A stretch of 64,000 bases of DNA from Dermatophilaceae bacterium Soc4.6. GTDB lineage: Bacteria > Actinomycetota > Actinomycetes > Actinomycetales > Dermatophilaceae. The position numbers and the translations under genes are program-made. Each line of letters starts with the position of its first letter. Position 1 is the stretch's first letter. This document shows, in pieces, positions 1-12,881 of the stretch. Where the stretch lies: assembly GCA_039889245.1 (NCBI GenBank), contig JAZGVH010000002.1:3968001-4032000 (forward strand), given 5' to 3'. The notes below the pieces were generated by a model, which saw only the letters and a program-made list of their open reading frames with translations, made no database searches and was not told where the DNA came from.

Positions 1-1
1 C

Positions 2-337
2 GACGCGGTGCTCGGCGGGCGGGCCGGTGACGTCGACGCGCTGATGATGCTGCGCGTGCAGCGCGAGCGCATGTCCGGCGGATACTTCCCCACCCCGCGC
101 GAGTACACCGTGGGCTACGGCCTGACGAGGTCCCGTATGGAGCGCCTCGTGCAGGCGCAGCCCGACGTCGCCGTGCTCCACCCCGGGCCGATCAACCGCG
201 GGCTGGAGATCACCGCCGACGCGGCGGACTCGCAGCAGTCGAGGGTGCTCGACCAGGTGTCGGCGGGCGTGGCCGTGCGGATGGCCGTGCTCTACCACCT
301 GCTGGCCGGCTCAGACTCGCAGGAGGCCTCCGCATGA
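2..337 (+). CDS. pyrB: Aspartate carbamoyltransferase catalytic subunit, 3' end only
   Basis: This is the C-terminal part (about 111 codons) of aspartate carbamoyltransferase, which joins carbamoyl phosphate and aspartate in pyrimidine synthesis. The gene is open at the left edge, so the visible in-frame GTG near position 8 is internal and the true start lies outside the window. The motif [11 protein letters not shown], typical of the C-terminal region of this family, and the run [19 protein letters not shown] support the call. The stop overlaps the pyrC ATG by 4 bp (ATGA), so it heads the pyrimidine operon that runs to pyrF. Confidence 0.93.
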   Translation, partial: DAVLGGRAGDVDALMMLRVQRERMSGGYFPTPREYTVGYGLTRSRMERLVQAQPDVAVLHPGPINRGLEITADAADSQQSRVLDQVSAGVAVRMAVLYHLLAGSDSQEASA

Positions 338-1659
338 CCAGCTCTCCCAGCCCGACCCGCACCCTCGTCCGCGGGGCCCGCCTGCTCGGCGGAGCCCCGA
401 CCGACCTGCTCCTGGCCGACGGCATCGTCGTCGAGGTGGGGTCCCTGTCGGTGACCGGCGCGCACGACGTGGTCGACGCCGACGGACTGGTCGCGCTGCC
501 CGGGCTGGTGGACCTCCACGTGCACCTGCGCGAGCCCGGCCGCGAGGACGCCGAGACCGTGGCCAGCGGGTCAGCCGCAGCTGCCGCGGGGGGCTTCACC
601 GCGGTGCTGGCCATGGCCAACACGGATCCGGTCACCGACACCGCCGAGGCCGCCGAGCGGGTGCTCGACCTCGGTCGGGCCGTCGGGCTGGTCGACGTGC
701 AGCCGGTCGGAGCCGTCACCAAGGGGCTCGAGGGTCACGAGCTGGCCGAGCTCGGACTCATGGCCCGGTCGCGGGCGCGCGTGCGGGTCTTCTCCGACGA
801 CGGGCACTGCGTCGCCAACGCCCGGGTGATGCGCCGGGCGCTCGAGTACGTCAAGGCCTTCGGGGGGGTCGTCACCCAGCACGCGCAGGACCCGACGCTC
901 GCCGGGCGCGAGGCCTGCTGCCACGAGGGCGAGGTCTCTGGCCGTCTCGGGCTGCCGGGGTGGCCCGGCGTCGCCGAGGAGAGCATCGTCGCGCGCGACG
1001 TCATGCTCGCCCGGCACACCGGCAGCCGGGTGCACGTCGCCCACGTCTCCACCGCCGGCACCGTCGAGGTGCTGCGGTGGGCCAAGGCCGCCGGCGTCGC
1101 CGTGACCGCCGAGGTGACGCCGCACCATCTGATGCTGACCACCGACCTGCTGACCGGCTACGACCCGGTCTTCAAGGTCAACCCACCGCTGCGGCCGCAG
1201 GAGGACGTCGACGCCCTGCGGGCGGCGCTCGCCGACGGCACGATCGACGCGGTCGCCACCGACCACGCACCCCACGCGCGGCACGACAAGGAGCACGCCT
1301 TCGTCGACGCAGCCTTCGGCATGGTCGGGCTCGAGACGGCGCTGTCGGTGGTTGCCGAGGCGATGGTGCGCACCGGGCTGCTCGACTGGGCCGGGGTGGC
1401 CCGGGTGATGTCGCAGACCCCGGCTCGCATCGCCGGGCTCGCCGGCCACGGCGGCTCGCTCGCCGTCGGGGAGCCAGCCACCCTCACCCTGGTCGACCCC
1501 GACCGCAGCGTCGTCGTCGACGCCGGAGCCTCGGTCTCGTTGTCACGCAACAACCCCTGGCACGGCCGCACCCTCACCGGTGCCGTGCACTCCACCTGGC
1601 TGCGGGGTCGACGCACCGACCCGACCCCCGTGCCCGTCCCGTCCGAGGAGCTCCTGTGA
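334..1659 (+). CDS. pyrC: Dihydroorotase
   Basis: A 441-residue cyclic amidohydrolase that closes N-carbamoyl-aspartate to dihydroorotate. The metal-binding signature [10 protein letters not shown] lies near residue 55, and the second signature ATDHAPH near residue 310, both characteristic of class I dihydroorotases. Length is normal for the family (about 430). The ATG overlaps the pyrB stop and its own TGA overlaps the GTG of carA, so translational coupling is likely. The order pyrB-pyrC-carA-carB is the standard actinobacterial pyrimidine operon order. Confidence 0.96.
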   Translation: MTSSPSPTRTLVRGARLLGGAPTDLLLADGIVVEVGSLSVTGAHDVVDADGLVALPGLVDLHVHLREPGREDAETVASGSAAAAAGGFTAVLAMANTDPVTDTAEAAERVLDLGRAVGLVDVQPVGAVTKGLEGHELAELGLMARSRARVRVFSDDGHCVANARVMRRALEYVKAFGGVVTQHAQDPTLAGREACCHEGEVSGRLGLPGWPGVAEESIVARDVMLARHTGSRVHVAHVSTAGTVEVLRWAKAAGVAVTAEVTPHHLMLTTDLLTGYDPVFKVNPPLRPQEDVDALRAALADGTIDAVATDHAPHARHDKEHAFVDAAFGMVGLETALSVVAEAMVRTGLLDWAGVARVMSQTPARIAGLAGHGGSLAVGEPATLTLVDPDRSVVVDAGASVSLSRNNPWHGRTLTGAVHSTWLRGRRTDPTPVPVPSEELL

Positions 1660-2845
1660 CATCTGCCCATCCCCCCCTCGACCTGCTCGCCACCCGTGAG
1701 CCGGCCGTGCTCGTGCTCGAGGACGGCCGCGCCTTCCGCGGCGAGGCCTACGGCGCCCGCGGTGAGACCGTCGGCGAGGCAGTCTTCTCCACCGGCATGA
1801 CCGGCTACCAGGAGACGCTCACCGACCCCAGCTACCACCGCCAGGTCGTCGTCATGACCGCCCCGCACGTGGGCAACACCGGCATGAACGCCGACGACAT
1901 GGAGTCGCGCCGGATCTGGGTGGCCGGCTACGTCGTGCGCGACCCGGCGCTGCGACCCTCGAGCTGGCGCTCGACCTCGACCCTCGAGGACGAGCTGACC
2001 GAGCAGGGCGTCGTCGGCATCTGCGGCATCGACACCCGCGCCCTCACGCGTCACCTGCGCGAGCGCGGCGCCATGCGGGTGGGCATCTTCAGCGGGGAGG
2101 CGTATGCCGCGGAGCTCCCGTCCGGAGCGGTCGGCCCGCTCACCGAGAGGGTGCGCGAGGCGCCGCCGATGTCGGGCGCGGCGCTCGCCACCGAGGTCAG
2201 CACGGCCGAGCCCTACGTCGTGTCGGCGGTGGGGGAGAAGCGCTTCACCGTCGCCGCGCTCGACCTCGGGATCAAGGCGATGACGCCGCACCTGATGGCC
2301 CAGCGGGGGATTGAGGTGCACGTGCTGCCGGCCACCTCGACCTGGGAGCAGGTGCAGGCCGTGCAGCCCGACGGGGTCTTCTTCTCCAACGGCCCCGGTG
2401 ACCCGGCCACGGCCGACACCGAGGTGGCGCTGCTGCGGCAGGTGCTCGACGCGCAGGTGCCGTTCTTCGGCATCTGCTTCGGCAACCAGCTGCTGGGCCG
2501 CGCACTCGGCTTCGGCACCTACAAGCTGAAGTACGGCCACCGTGGCATCAACCAGCCGGTGATGGACCGCACGACCGGCAAGGTCGAGGTCACCGCGCAC
2601 AACCACGGCTTCGCCGTGCAGGCGCCCACCGATCGTGAGAGCGACACGGCATACGGGCGGGTGCGGGTGTCGCACGTGTGCCTCAACGACGACGTGGTCG
2701 AGGGCCTGGAGTGCCTCGACCGGCCGGCCTACTCGGTGCAGTACCACCCGGAGGCGGCGGCGGGACCGCACGACGCGGGCTACCTCTTCGAGCGCTTCGT
2801 CGAGCTCATGACCCAGCACCAGTCCATCACCCAGGGAGCCTCCTG

Positions 2846-2846
<1 letters not shown>
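1656..2846 (+). CDS. carA: Carbamoyl-phosphate synthase small (glutaminase) subunit
   Basis: A 396-residue glutamine amidotransferase subunit that supplies ammonia to CarB for carbamoyl phosphate, used for pyrimidines and arginine. The N-terminal CPSase small-chain domain ([16 protein letters not shown] type start, [14 protein letters not shown]) is followed by a class I glutaminase domain with the nucleophile Cys at about residue 274 in [16 protein letters not shown] and the catalytic His-Glu in QYHPEA near the C-terminus. The GTG start is chosen because it overlaps the pyrC stop and gives the normal family length. The stop overlaps the carB ATG. Confidence 0.96.
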
Positions 2847-6240
<3,394 letters not shown>

Positions 6241-6244
<4 letters not shown>

Positions 6245-7158
6245 CCAGCCGTCCCGGATCGGGTGTCGCGACCGTGCGGGCCGAGCTCGTGGCCTCGAGG
6301 GTGGTCGGTGCCTACCAGCACCTGACGCTCCTGGCCCCGGAGGTCGCCGACCTCGCACGACCCGGCCAGTTCGTGGCGCTCGCCGTGGGCGGGCCCACGT
6401 CGGCGACCCTGCTGCGTCGCTGCTTCTCCATCCACCGGGTGACGCCGGACGCCCGCGAGGGCGGCTCGGGCAGCGGGACGGTCGAGCTCGTCGTGGCCGA
6501 TGCCGGCCCGGGGTCGCGGTGGCTCACGCAGGTGCCGGTGCAGGGGGAGGTCGACCTCATCGGGCCGCTGGGCAAGCCCTTCCCGTTGCCGACCGAGGCG
6601 GTGGGCTGCGTCCTCGTCGGCGGTGGCTACGGCAGCGCGCCGCTCTTCTGGCTGGCCGAGCTGTTGCGCGAGCGAGGGTGCGGCGTCGAGATCGTGCTCG
6701 GTGCCGCCAGTCGCGACCGGCTCTTCGGGGCCCCGCAGACTTCGGACGACGAGCGGGCGAGCCACGGCGTGACCGTGACCACCGATGACGGGTCGCAGGG
6801 GGTCAAGGGCTGGGTGAGCGACGTGCTGCCCGAGGTGATGGCCCGGGCCGACGCGCAGGTCGTCTACGCCTGCGGCCCGATGGCGATGCTCCGCTCGGTG
6901 AGCGAGCTCGCGGCCGCCCACGGCGCGGTCGCCCAGGTCGCGGTCGAGGAGGCGATGGCCTGCGGGGTCGGCGTCTGCATGACCTGCGTGATGCCGGTGC
7001 GCAGCAGCGACGGCACGACCAAGATGGTGCGTTCGTGCGTCGAGGGCCCCACGTTCCGGGGTGACCGGGTGCGCTGGGACGCGTTCGTCGACGGTCACGC
7101 GGTCGTGCCCGCCGACGCCGTCGGGGCACCGGTGGCCGCCGGGGGAGGGGGGCACTGA
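6241..7158 (+). CDS. pyrK: Dihydroorotate dehydrogenase electron transfer subunit
   Basis: A 305-residue flavin and 2Fe-2S protein that passes electrons from the class 1B dihydroorotate dehydrogenase to NAD. An N-terminal ferredoxin-reductase-type FAD domain ([10 protein letters not shown] near residue 58) is followed by an NAD-binding region ([17 protein letters not shown]) and a C-terminal iron-sulfur segment with four Cys spaced C-x4-C-x2-C-x16-C ([10 protein letters not shown] ... RSCVEGP). The GTG start overlaps the carB stop, and the TGA overlaps the pyrD ATG. Pairing with pyrD directly downstream fixes the assignment over other ferredoxin reductases. Confidence 0.93.
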
Positions 7159-8105
7159 TGGTGTCGATGACGGTCGACCTCGCCGGGGCCCGGCTGCCCA
7201 ACCCGCTCATGACCGCCTCCGGGTGCGCGGCCAACGGCCGTGAGCTGCATCGCTTCTTCGACGTCGCCGACCTCGGGGCCTTCGTGACCAAGTCGGTCAT
7301 GCTCGGGGCGCGATCGGGCCGCGGCACCCCACGCATGGCCGAGACGCCCTCGGGGATGCTCAACTCGATCGGCCTGCAGGGGCCGGGGATCGACGCCTTC
7401 GTCGACGACGACCTGGCCTGGCTGGCGTCGGTGGGCGCCCGGTCGCTCGTCTCGATCGCCGGATCCGACAGCGAGGAGTTCGCCGAGGTGGCGCGCCGGC
7501 TGCGGGACAGCTCCTCCTTCGGCTCCGTGGCGGGCGTCGAGGTCAACATCTCGTGCCCGAACGTCGCCAACCGCGGCCTCGTCTTCGCCTGCGACCCCGG
7601 GTCGTCGTCGGCCGTCGTGTCGCTGGTGCGGTCCCAGCTGCCGGCCGAGGTGCCGATCTTCGCCAAGCTCAGCCCCGACGTCACCGACCTCGTCACGATC
7701 GCCTCCGCCTGCCTCGAGGCAGGCGCCGACGGCCTGACGATGGTCAACACCCTGCTCGGCATGAGCATCGACATCGACACGATGCGCCCGCACCTGGGCG
7801 GCGTCACCGGCGGTCTGTCGGGCCCGGCGATCCGGCCGGTCGCCGTGCGGGCGATCTGGCAGGTGCGCTCGGCGATGCTCACCGGTCGGCTGCCCGTCGC
7901 GCCGATCATCGGCGTCGGCGGCGTGCGCACCGGCCACGACGCGCTCGAGCTCGTCGCGGCCGGCGCCAGTGCGGTCCAGGTCGGCACCTCGACCTTCAAC
8001 GACCCGACCGCGCCCGTGCGCGTGCTGCGTGAGCTCGAGCAGCTGCTCGAGGACAAGGGCATCGTGGCCTTCACCGACGTGGTCGGTGCGGCCCACCCGA
8101 GCTGA
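7158..8105 (+). CDS. pyrD: Dihydroorotate dehydrogenase, class 1B catalytic subunit
   Basis: A 315-residue FMN enzyme that oxidises dihydroorotate to orotate. The short length, the lack of an N-terminal membrane helix, and the Cys in the active-site loop motif VNISCPNV mark a soluble class 1 enzyme, as opposed to the quinone-linked class 2 enzyme. The phosphate-binding end IIGVGGVRTGHDALEL is present. The overlapping pyrK upstream shows it is class 1B. The ATG overlaps the pyrK stop. Confidence 0.95.
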   Translation: MVSMTVDLAGARLPNPLMTASGCAANGRELHRFFDVADLGAFVTKSVMLGARSGRGTPRMAETPSGMLNSIGLQGPGIDAFVDDDLAWLASVGARSLVSIAGSDSEEFAEVARRLRDSSSFGSVAGVEVNISCPNVANRGLVFACDPGSSSAVVSLVRSQLPAEVPIFAKLSPDVTDLVTIASACLEAGADGLTMVNTLLGMSIDIDTMRPHLGGVTGGLSGPAIRPVAVRAIWQVRSAMLTGRLPVAPIIGVGGVRTGHDALELVAAGASAVQVGTSTFNDPTAPVRVLRELEQLLEDKGIVAFTDVVGAAHPS

Positions 8106-8151
8106 CGTCCGACACGTCGTAGGCGAGCTGCCACCCACCCGAGGAGACCCG

Positions 8152-9057
8152 ATGACCGGCGAGACCACACCGACCCCTGCGGCGCAGCCCACCCCGTTCG
8201 GGGTGCGGCTGCGGGCCGCCATGGACGAGCGCGGCCCGCTCTGCGCAGGCCTCGACCCCCACCGTGGGCTCGTCGAGGGCTGGGGGCTGCCCTACTCTCT
8301 GTCGGGGCTCGAGCGCTTCACCATGACGTGCGTCGAGGCGTTCGGTGGCCACGTCGCCGTCGTGAAGCCCCAGTCGGCCTTCTTCGAGGTCTTCGGCTCA
8401 GCCGGGATCGCGCTGCTGGAGAGGGCGATCCGCGGTCTGCGGGAGGCAGGCACGCTGGTCTTGCTCGACGCCAAGCGGGGCGACATCGGCTCGACGATGG
8501 CCGCTTACGCACAGGCCTACCTGGGAGACGACTCCCCGATCGTCGCCGACGCCGTGACGGTCAGCCCCTACCTCGGCTACGGCTCGCTGCGCCCCGCCCT
8601 CGACCTCGCACAGCAGACCGGCCGGGGGGTCTTCGTCCTCGCCCTCACCTCCAACCCGGAGGGTCCGCAGGTGCAGCACGCAGTGCGTGACGGGCTCTCC
8701 GTCGCCGGGTCGGTCGTCGACGGCGCTGCCGCAGACAACGCCGAGGCGGTCGCCGCCGGCGAGCTCGGCCACGTCGGCCTCGTCATCGGGGCCACCGTCG
8801 GCCCGGCCGTCGACCAGCTCGGTCTCGACCTCGTGGCTGCGGGCACGCCGGTGCTCGCGCCCGGACTGGGGGCCCAGGGCGGCAGCCTCCAGAGCCTGCG
8901 TGCGGTCTTCGGTTCAGCCCTGCCGCAGGTGCTGGCCAGCAGCAGCCGGGAGGTGCTCTCGGCCGGTCCTGACCTGCGCGCGCTGCGAGCCTCTGCGGTC
9001 GGAACCGCCCACCTGCTGCGAGACCTGAGCGAGCAGCGGGAGAGCCCGAGCGGCTGA
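8152..9057 (+). CDS. pyrF: Orotidine 5'-phosphate decarboxylase, type 2
   Basis: A 301-residue enzyme that decarboxylates OMP to UMP, the last step of the pathway. The catalytic motif LLDAKRGDIGSTMAAYA (Lys of DAKRGD near residue 107) and the opening LCAGLDPHR match the long type 2 form found in actinobacteria. The ATG at 8152 follows the Shine-Dalgarno-like GAGGAGACCCG, and the 46-bp gap after pyrD is the only real gap in the operon. The next gene is on the opposite strand, so this ends the operon. Confidence 0.95.
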   Translation: MTGETTPTPAAQPTPFGVRLRAAMDERGPLCAGLDPHRGLVEGWGLPYSLSGLERFTMTCVEAFGGHVAVVKPQSAFFEVFGSAGIALLERAIRGLREAGTLVLLDAKRGDIGSTMAAYAQAYLGDDSPIVADAVTVSPYLGYGSLRPALDLAQQTGRGVFVLALTSNPEGPQVQHAVRDGLSVAGSVVDGAAADNAEAVAAGELGHVGLVIGATVGPAVDQLGLDLVAAGTPVLAPGLGAQGGSLQSLRAVFGSALPQVLASSSREVLSAGPDLRALRASAVGTAHLLRDLSEQRESPSG

Positions 9058-9083
9058 GCCAGACAGGTCCCTGCCCTGCGGGC

Positions 9084-9554
9084 TCAGCCGCCGGGGGTCG
9101 TCGTGGCCGCGTCCGTCGAGGTGACGGTGGGCAAGGACGCCTGCACCTGTCGGCAGGCGGCTGCGCTGGCTGTGACGGCCTTCTGGGCCGCATCCAGCTG
9201 TCGCACCGCATCGGCCAGAGCCGCGGCATCGAGGTTGCGCGCGGCCGTCACGGCGCCTGTGGCCACGTCGACGAGGGCCTGTGAGTCGTCCGCCACGGTC
9301 AGGCACTCCTTGGGCACCCGCACCACGGCCACCGCCGAGGAGGACGAGGAGTCGGTCGGGGTGGCCGTGACGCTCCTGCTCGGGGTGCTGCTCCCGCCGG
9401 AGGACGCGGTGTCCTGCCCCGACTGCTGCGCGAAGACCACGAGCCCTCCGAGCACGATTCCGACGAGGAAGGTCACCCCCGGGATGAGCCATCCCCATCG
9501 CCGCCCCGTGCCCTCACCTGTCGACTTTGCCCCTGTCGTGGACTTCTCGCTCAC
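9084..9554 (-). CDS. Single-pass membrane-anchored protein, unknown function
   Basis: Not recognised as a named family. The 156 residues comprise a short polar N-terminus, one hydrophobic segment at about 20-42 (WLIPGVTFLVGIVLGGLVVF), a Ser/Thr/Pro-rich linker of about 30 residues, and an Ala-rich helical C-terminal domain with two Cys (KECLTV and AACRQV) that could form a disulfide outside the membrane. The arrangement suggests an extracytoplasmic domain on a stalk. GGGAGG lies 7 nt upstream of the GTG start. It is divergent from the two-gene membrane operon at 9677 and shares its palindrome-rich control region, so a joint role is plausible but unproven. Confidence 0.7.
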   Translation of the reverse strand: MSEKSTTGAKSTGEGTGRRWGWLIPGVTFLVGIVLGGLVVFAQQSGQDTASSGGSSTPSRSVTATPTDSSSSSAVAVVRVPKECLTVADDSQALVDVATGAVTAARNLDAAALADAVRQLDAAQKAVTASAAACRQVQASLPTVTSTDAATTTPGG

Positions 9555-9572
9555 GGCAACCTCCCGATTTCG

Positions 9573-9590
9573 CTAGACGTGGTTGTCTAG
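9573..9590. promoter_or_regulatory. Perfect palindrome CTAGAC-N6-GTCTAG, likely operator
   Basis: Six-base perfect arms around a 6-base centre, lying 19 bp upstream of the GTG of the reverse gene and abutting a second palindrome at 9591. The size and spacing resemble binding sites of dimeric TetR- or MarR-type repressors; the binding protein is not identifiable here. Confidence 0.6.
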
Positions 9591-9624
9591 AGAGTGTGCC
9601 CCTCATCGCTGGTGGGCACACTCT
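9591..9624. promoter_or_regulatory. Perfect 11-bp inverted repeat between divergent membrane-protein genes
   Basis: AGAGTGTGCCC at 9591-9601 is followed after 12 bases by its exact reverse complement GGGCACACTCT at 9614-9624. It starts at the base after the first palindrome. It could be an operator or, if transcribed rightward, a hairpin in the 5' leader of the gene at 9677. Confidence 0.6.
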
Positions 9625-9676
9625 TACCACGAGGTTCACCGGGCTGAGGGTCCACGGGCAAGAGGGGCGGGACACG

Positions 9677-10291
9677 ATGGCGGTACGCAGCTGGGCGGCA
9701 GACGCGAAGGCGGGTCGGGCGTGGGACGGTGTGGTCTTCTTCTGGGTCGTGCTGTGGGTCGTGATCGGCGGCGTGGTGGCCTACGAGATGTGGCAGCTCA
9801 CCGGCCTGAGCCAGAGCGCCGTCGACTCCGGTCGCGCCCTCGGCACCGCAGGACAGGCCCTGCAGGACCTTTCCGGGCTGCCGCTCATCGGCAACCGCAC
9901 GGGACAGCTGGGCGACCAGGTCGCCGGTACCGGGGGCTCGATCGTCGACAGTGGCACGCGGGCCGGTGGCAGCATCCGCGTCCTGGCTCTGCTGACCGGC
10001 ATCGTCATCGCGCTGGCCCCCACTGGGCCGGTGCTGCTGCTCTACCTCCCCGCCCGGGCAGGCAGGCGGCGCGAGAACCGGGCCCTGAAGGCGGCCCTGC
10101 GCGACCCCGCCCGTGCCACCCAGGCGGTGGCGCACCTCGCGCGCCGTGCCGTGGGCAACCTGGATTTCGCCCGGCTCGCGGAGGTGAGCGCCGACCCCGA
10201 GGGCGACCTCGCCGCGGGTCGCCACGAGCACCTCGCCCGTGCGGAGATGCACCGGCTGGGACTGGCGCAGACCCTTCTCGGCGCACGCTGA
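9677..10291 (+). CDS. Two-helix membrane protein, unknown function
   Basis: Not recognised as a named family. The 204 residues contain two hydrophobic helices, about 18-40 (VVFFWVVLWVVIGGVVAYEM) and about 98-122 (VLALLTGIVIALAPTGPVLLLYL), separated by a Gly/Ser-rich loop probably outside the cell, then an Arg/Ala-rich cytoplasmic tail. The ATG at 9677 is preceded by AGAGGGGCGG as ribosome site; longer in-frame starts would run through the palindromes and are rejected. It ends 9 bp before the MmpL-type transporter, so both are probably one transcript and this protein may be an accessory subunit. Confidence 0.75.
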   Translation: MAVRSWAADAKAGRAWDGVVFFWVVLWVVIGGVVAYEMWQLTGLSQSAVDSGRALGTAGQALQDLSGLPLIGNRTGQLGDQVAGTGGSIVDSGTRAGGSIRVLALLTGIVIALAPTGPVLLLYLPARAGRRRENRALKAALRDPARATQAVAHLARRAVGNLDFARLAEVSADPEGDLAAGRHEHLARAEMHRLGLAQTLLGAR

Positions 10292-10300
10292 GGACCGACC

Positions 10301-12760
10301 GTGACCATCGGGGGCCGACGACGGGTCCCACAGGCCGCGAGTCGGCACCCCCTGGCCAAGCGCTACGCCCGATTCACCACTCGTCGCCGCTGGTGGATCA
10401 TCGGCGGCTGGCTGGTCGGGCTCGGCCTGCTCCTCGTCGCGCCACCCGTGGCGACGGGCGGTAACGAGCTGGCCAGCATCATCCCCCTGGACAGCCCCGC
10501 CGTGGCCTCCGAGCTGCGCTCGGTCGCAGAGTTCGGCTATCCCCTGTCCAGCCGCACCGCTGTCATCCAGCGCGACCCGGAGGGGCTCTCGCCGTACGTG
10601 CAGGCTGAGTCGGTGCTCGATGCGGTCGCCCTCGACCAGCGGGGAGGTACCGACTACCCGCTGCTGGGAGCCCTGCCGCTGACCAACACCCTGCGGCTGG
10701 GCGGGACCAGCGGGGAGACCAACACCGCTGTCCTCACCTACCTCTTCATGGACCCGACGAGCAGCTTCGCCCGCCAGCAGGAGGCCGCCGGACGGTACAT
10801 AGCCGCCCACCTCGAGCGTCCGCAGGACCACGTCGTGGGGGTCGCGGGCTCGATCCCGGCGCGGGCGCAACAGGCCTCCCTCGTCGCCGAGTACCTGCCG
10901 CGGCTCGAGCTGCTCACCGTGCTGGCGATCCTGCTCCTGGTGGGTGTGACGTTCCGCTCCGTGCTCGCCCCGGTCATCGCGCTGCTGGCATCGGGTCTGT
11001 CCTTCGTGGCGACGACGCACCTGTCGGAGACGGTCGGCGGGCTGCTGGGGGTCGCCGCACCGGCCGAGCTGGAGCCGCTCCTGGTGGCTCTGCTGCTCGG
11101 GGTCGTCACCGACTACACGATCTTCTACCTCACGGCTCTGCGCACCCGGCTGCCCGAGCACGACGACTGGCGCGACGCGGTGACGGAGGCCGTCGCAGCG
11201 GACACGCCCATCGTGCTCGCCGCCGGGATCACGGTCGCAGCCGGGACGGCCGCGCTCCTCGCGGCGAATTCGCCGTTCTTCCGGGGGTTCGGGCCCGCGA
11301 TGGCGCTCGCGGTCGTCGTGGGGCTCGCCGTGTCCGTGACCCTCGTGCCGGCCCTGCTGGCCATCCTCGGACCCAGGGTCCTGTGGCCCGGCATGAGGAT
11401 CCGGGCGCCCAGCGCACCATCCCCCCAGGCCTCTACCGGCCTGCGGAGGATGAGGCCGTCCCCCCAGCAGCCGCTGGTGCGGCTCCTGAGGGGACGTCGC
11501 ACGGCGTGGGCCTCGTTGCTGCTGTGCGTCGGGGTCCTCGGTCTGGCCGCCATCCCCGTCGTGCGCCTCGACCTCGGCGTCGGCTTCACGAGCTCGCTGC
11601 CGGACAGCAACCCCGTCAGCCGCGCGTCAGCCGCGGCCGGAATGGCCTTCGCCCCAGGGATCACCTCACCCACGACGATCCTCCTCGAGAAGCCGGGGGT
11701 CACGTCGGACGTTGGTGCGCTCGCCACCTTCCAGAGCCTCATCGGCCAGGCCAAGGGGGTGGCAGCGGTCATCGGACCCGCCCAGAACTTCACCCTCAAG
11801 GCGCAGAACATCGTCCTCGCCCGCAGCGGGAACGCCGCCCGGATGCTCGTCGTCTTCGACCACGACCCGCTGGATGCCGTCGCCATCGACGACCTGACCG
11901 CCCTGCGGACCCAGCTGCCGCAGATGGCCGCCCGCAGCGGTCTGAGCGGCGCGAGGGTAAGCCTCGGCGGTGACACGGCGCTCGCCGAGGGCCTGGTGAG
12001 CTCGACCGGCGGCGACCTCGGGCGGATCGCCGTCGCCGGCATCCTGGTCAACCTGCTCCTGCTCGTGTTCTTCCTCAGGGCCCTCGTCGCCCCGCTGTTC
12101 CTTCTCGCCTCCAGCGTGCTCGCCCTCACGGCGTCCCTGGGGATGATGGTCCTCGTCTTCATGGTGCTGGGCCACCACGAGGGCGTGACGTTCTACGTAC
12201 CCTTCGCTGCCGCCGTGCTCCTGGTGTCGCTCGGCTCGGACTACAACATCTTCGGCGTCGGGAGGGTCTGGGAGGAAGCCCGTCACCTCCCGCTGCGAGC
12301 GGCGGTGCTGAAGGCGGTTCCGGAGTCCTCCCGGGCCATCACCGCCGCAGGGATGACGCTGGCCGTGAGCTTCGGGATGCTCGCCATCATCCCTCTCACC
12401 CCGTTCCGCGAGCTGGCGTTCGCGATGACGTGCGGCATCCTCATCGACGCCTTCCTCGTCCGTTCGCTCCTCGTGCCCGCCCTGCTGCTCGTCGTCGGCC
12501 CACGCAGCGGGTGGCCGGGCCGGGCGCTGACGCGGTCGACGAGCCTGGCTCCCGCTGCCCTCGTCGGATTCCGCGCTTCCGTCCCCGATGCCCCGCCCCT
12601 GCCCGTCCCCTCACTCCCGAGCCCACCGGGCCTGCGCCGGGCGCCGCCCGTCGGCCCGGTCACGGGTCGGCTCGCGGGCGGGCTCACGCTCGGAGTCGTG
12701 GTCGGGGGAGCGCTCGGCGTCGTGCTGGCCCGGTGGCGACGTCACCGGCGCCGACGCTGA
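10301..12760 (+). CDS. MmpL/RND-family membrane transporter
   Basis: An 819-residue protein with the RND layout: a first helix near residue 30, a large extracytoplasmic loop, a five-helix bundle, then a second copy of the same pattern. Asp-Tyr pairs in the predicted proton-relay helices are present in both halves: TDYTIF (D271, Y272) and SDYNIF (D647, Y648), the positions known to carry protons in mycobacterial MmpL3. The C-terminus has a Pro-rich stretch and a further hydrophobic helix ending in a basic tail. Family members export lipids or small hydrophobic compounds; the substrate here is unknown. The GTG start is 9 bp after the two-helix gene. Confidence 0.85.
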   Translation: MTIGGRRRVPQAASRHPLAKRYARFTTRRRWWIIGGWLVGLGLLLVAPPVATGGNELASIIPLDSPAVASELRSVAEFGYPLSSRTAVIQRDPEGLSPYVQAESVLDAVALDQRGGTDYPLLGALPLTNTLRLGGTSGETNTAVLTYLFMDPTSSFARQQEAAGRYIAAHLERPQDHVVGVAGSIPARAQQASLVAEYLPRLELLTVLAILLLVGVTFRSVLAPVIALLASGLSFVATTHLSETVGGLLGVAAPAELEPLLVALLLGVVTDYTIFYLTALRTRLPEHDDWRDAVTEAVAADTPIVLAAGITVAAGTAALLAANSPFFRGFGPAMALAVVVGLAVSVTLVPALLAILGPRVLWPGMRIRAPSAPSPQASTGLRRMRPSPQQPLVRLLRGRRTAWASLLLCVGVLGLAAIPVVRLDLGVGFTSSLPDSNPVSRASAAAGMAFAPGITSPTTILLEKPGVTSDVGALATFQSLIGQAKGVAAVIGPAQNFTLKAQNIVLARSGNAARMLVVFDHDPLDAVAIDDLTALRTQLPQMAARSGLSGARVSLGGDTALAEGLVSSTGGDLGRIAVAGILVNLLLLVFFLRALVAPLFLLASSVLALTASLGMMVLVFMVLGHHEGVTFYVPFAAAVLLVSLGSDYNIFGVGRVWEEARHLPLRAAVLKAVPESSRAITAAGMTLAVSFGMLAIIPLTPFRELAFAMTCGILIDAFLVRSLLVPALLLVVGPRSGWPGRALTRSTSLAPAALVGFRASVPDAPPLPVPSLPSPPGLRRAPPVGPVTGRLAGGLTLGVVVGGALGVVLARWRRHRRRR

Positions 12761-12774
12761 GGCCCGACCCCTCG

Positions 12775-12803
12775 TTGCACCGCTCCAGAGCGATGAGTAG
12801 GTT
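12775..12803 (+). promoter_or_regulatory. Promoter for mihF (TTGCAC-N17-TAGGTT)
   Basis: A -35 hexamer TTGCAC at 12775-12780 and a -10 hexamer TAGGTT at 12798-12803 with the ideal 17-bp spacer fit the primary sigma factor consensus. The predicted transcript has an approximately 70-nt leader before the mihF GTG and would also serve gmk. Confidence 0.7.
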
Positions 12804-12881
12804 CGGGGCAGCCGATCGCCAGGACCCTGGTCGGTGCACCGCCCCTGCCGAGCCCCGGCCGACCCACCAGGAGACACCGAC

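Noticed and set aside
1158-2819. Open frame of 553 codons antisense to carA and the end of pyrC
   Set aside because: Same cause; it crosses a real gene boundary and shows low-complexity composition.
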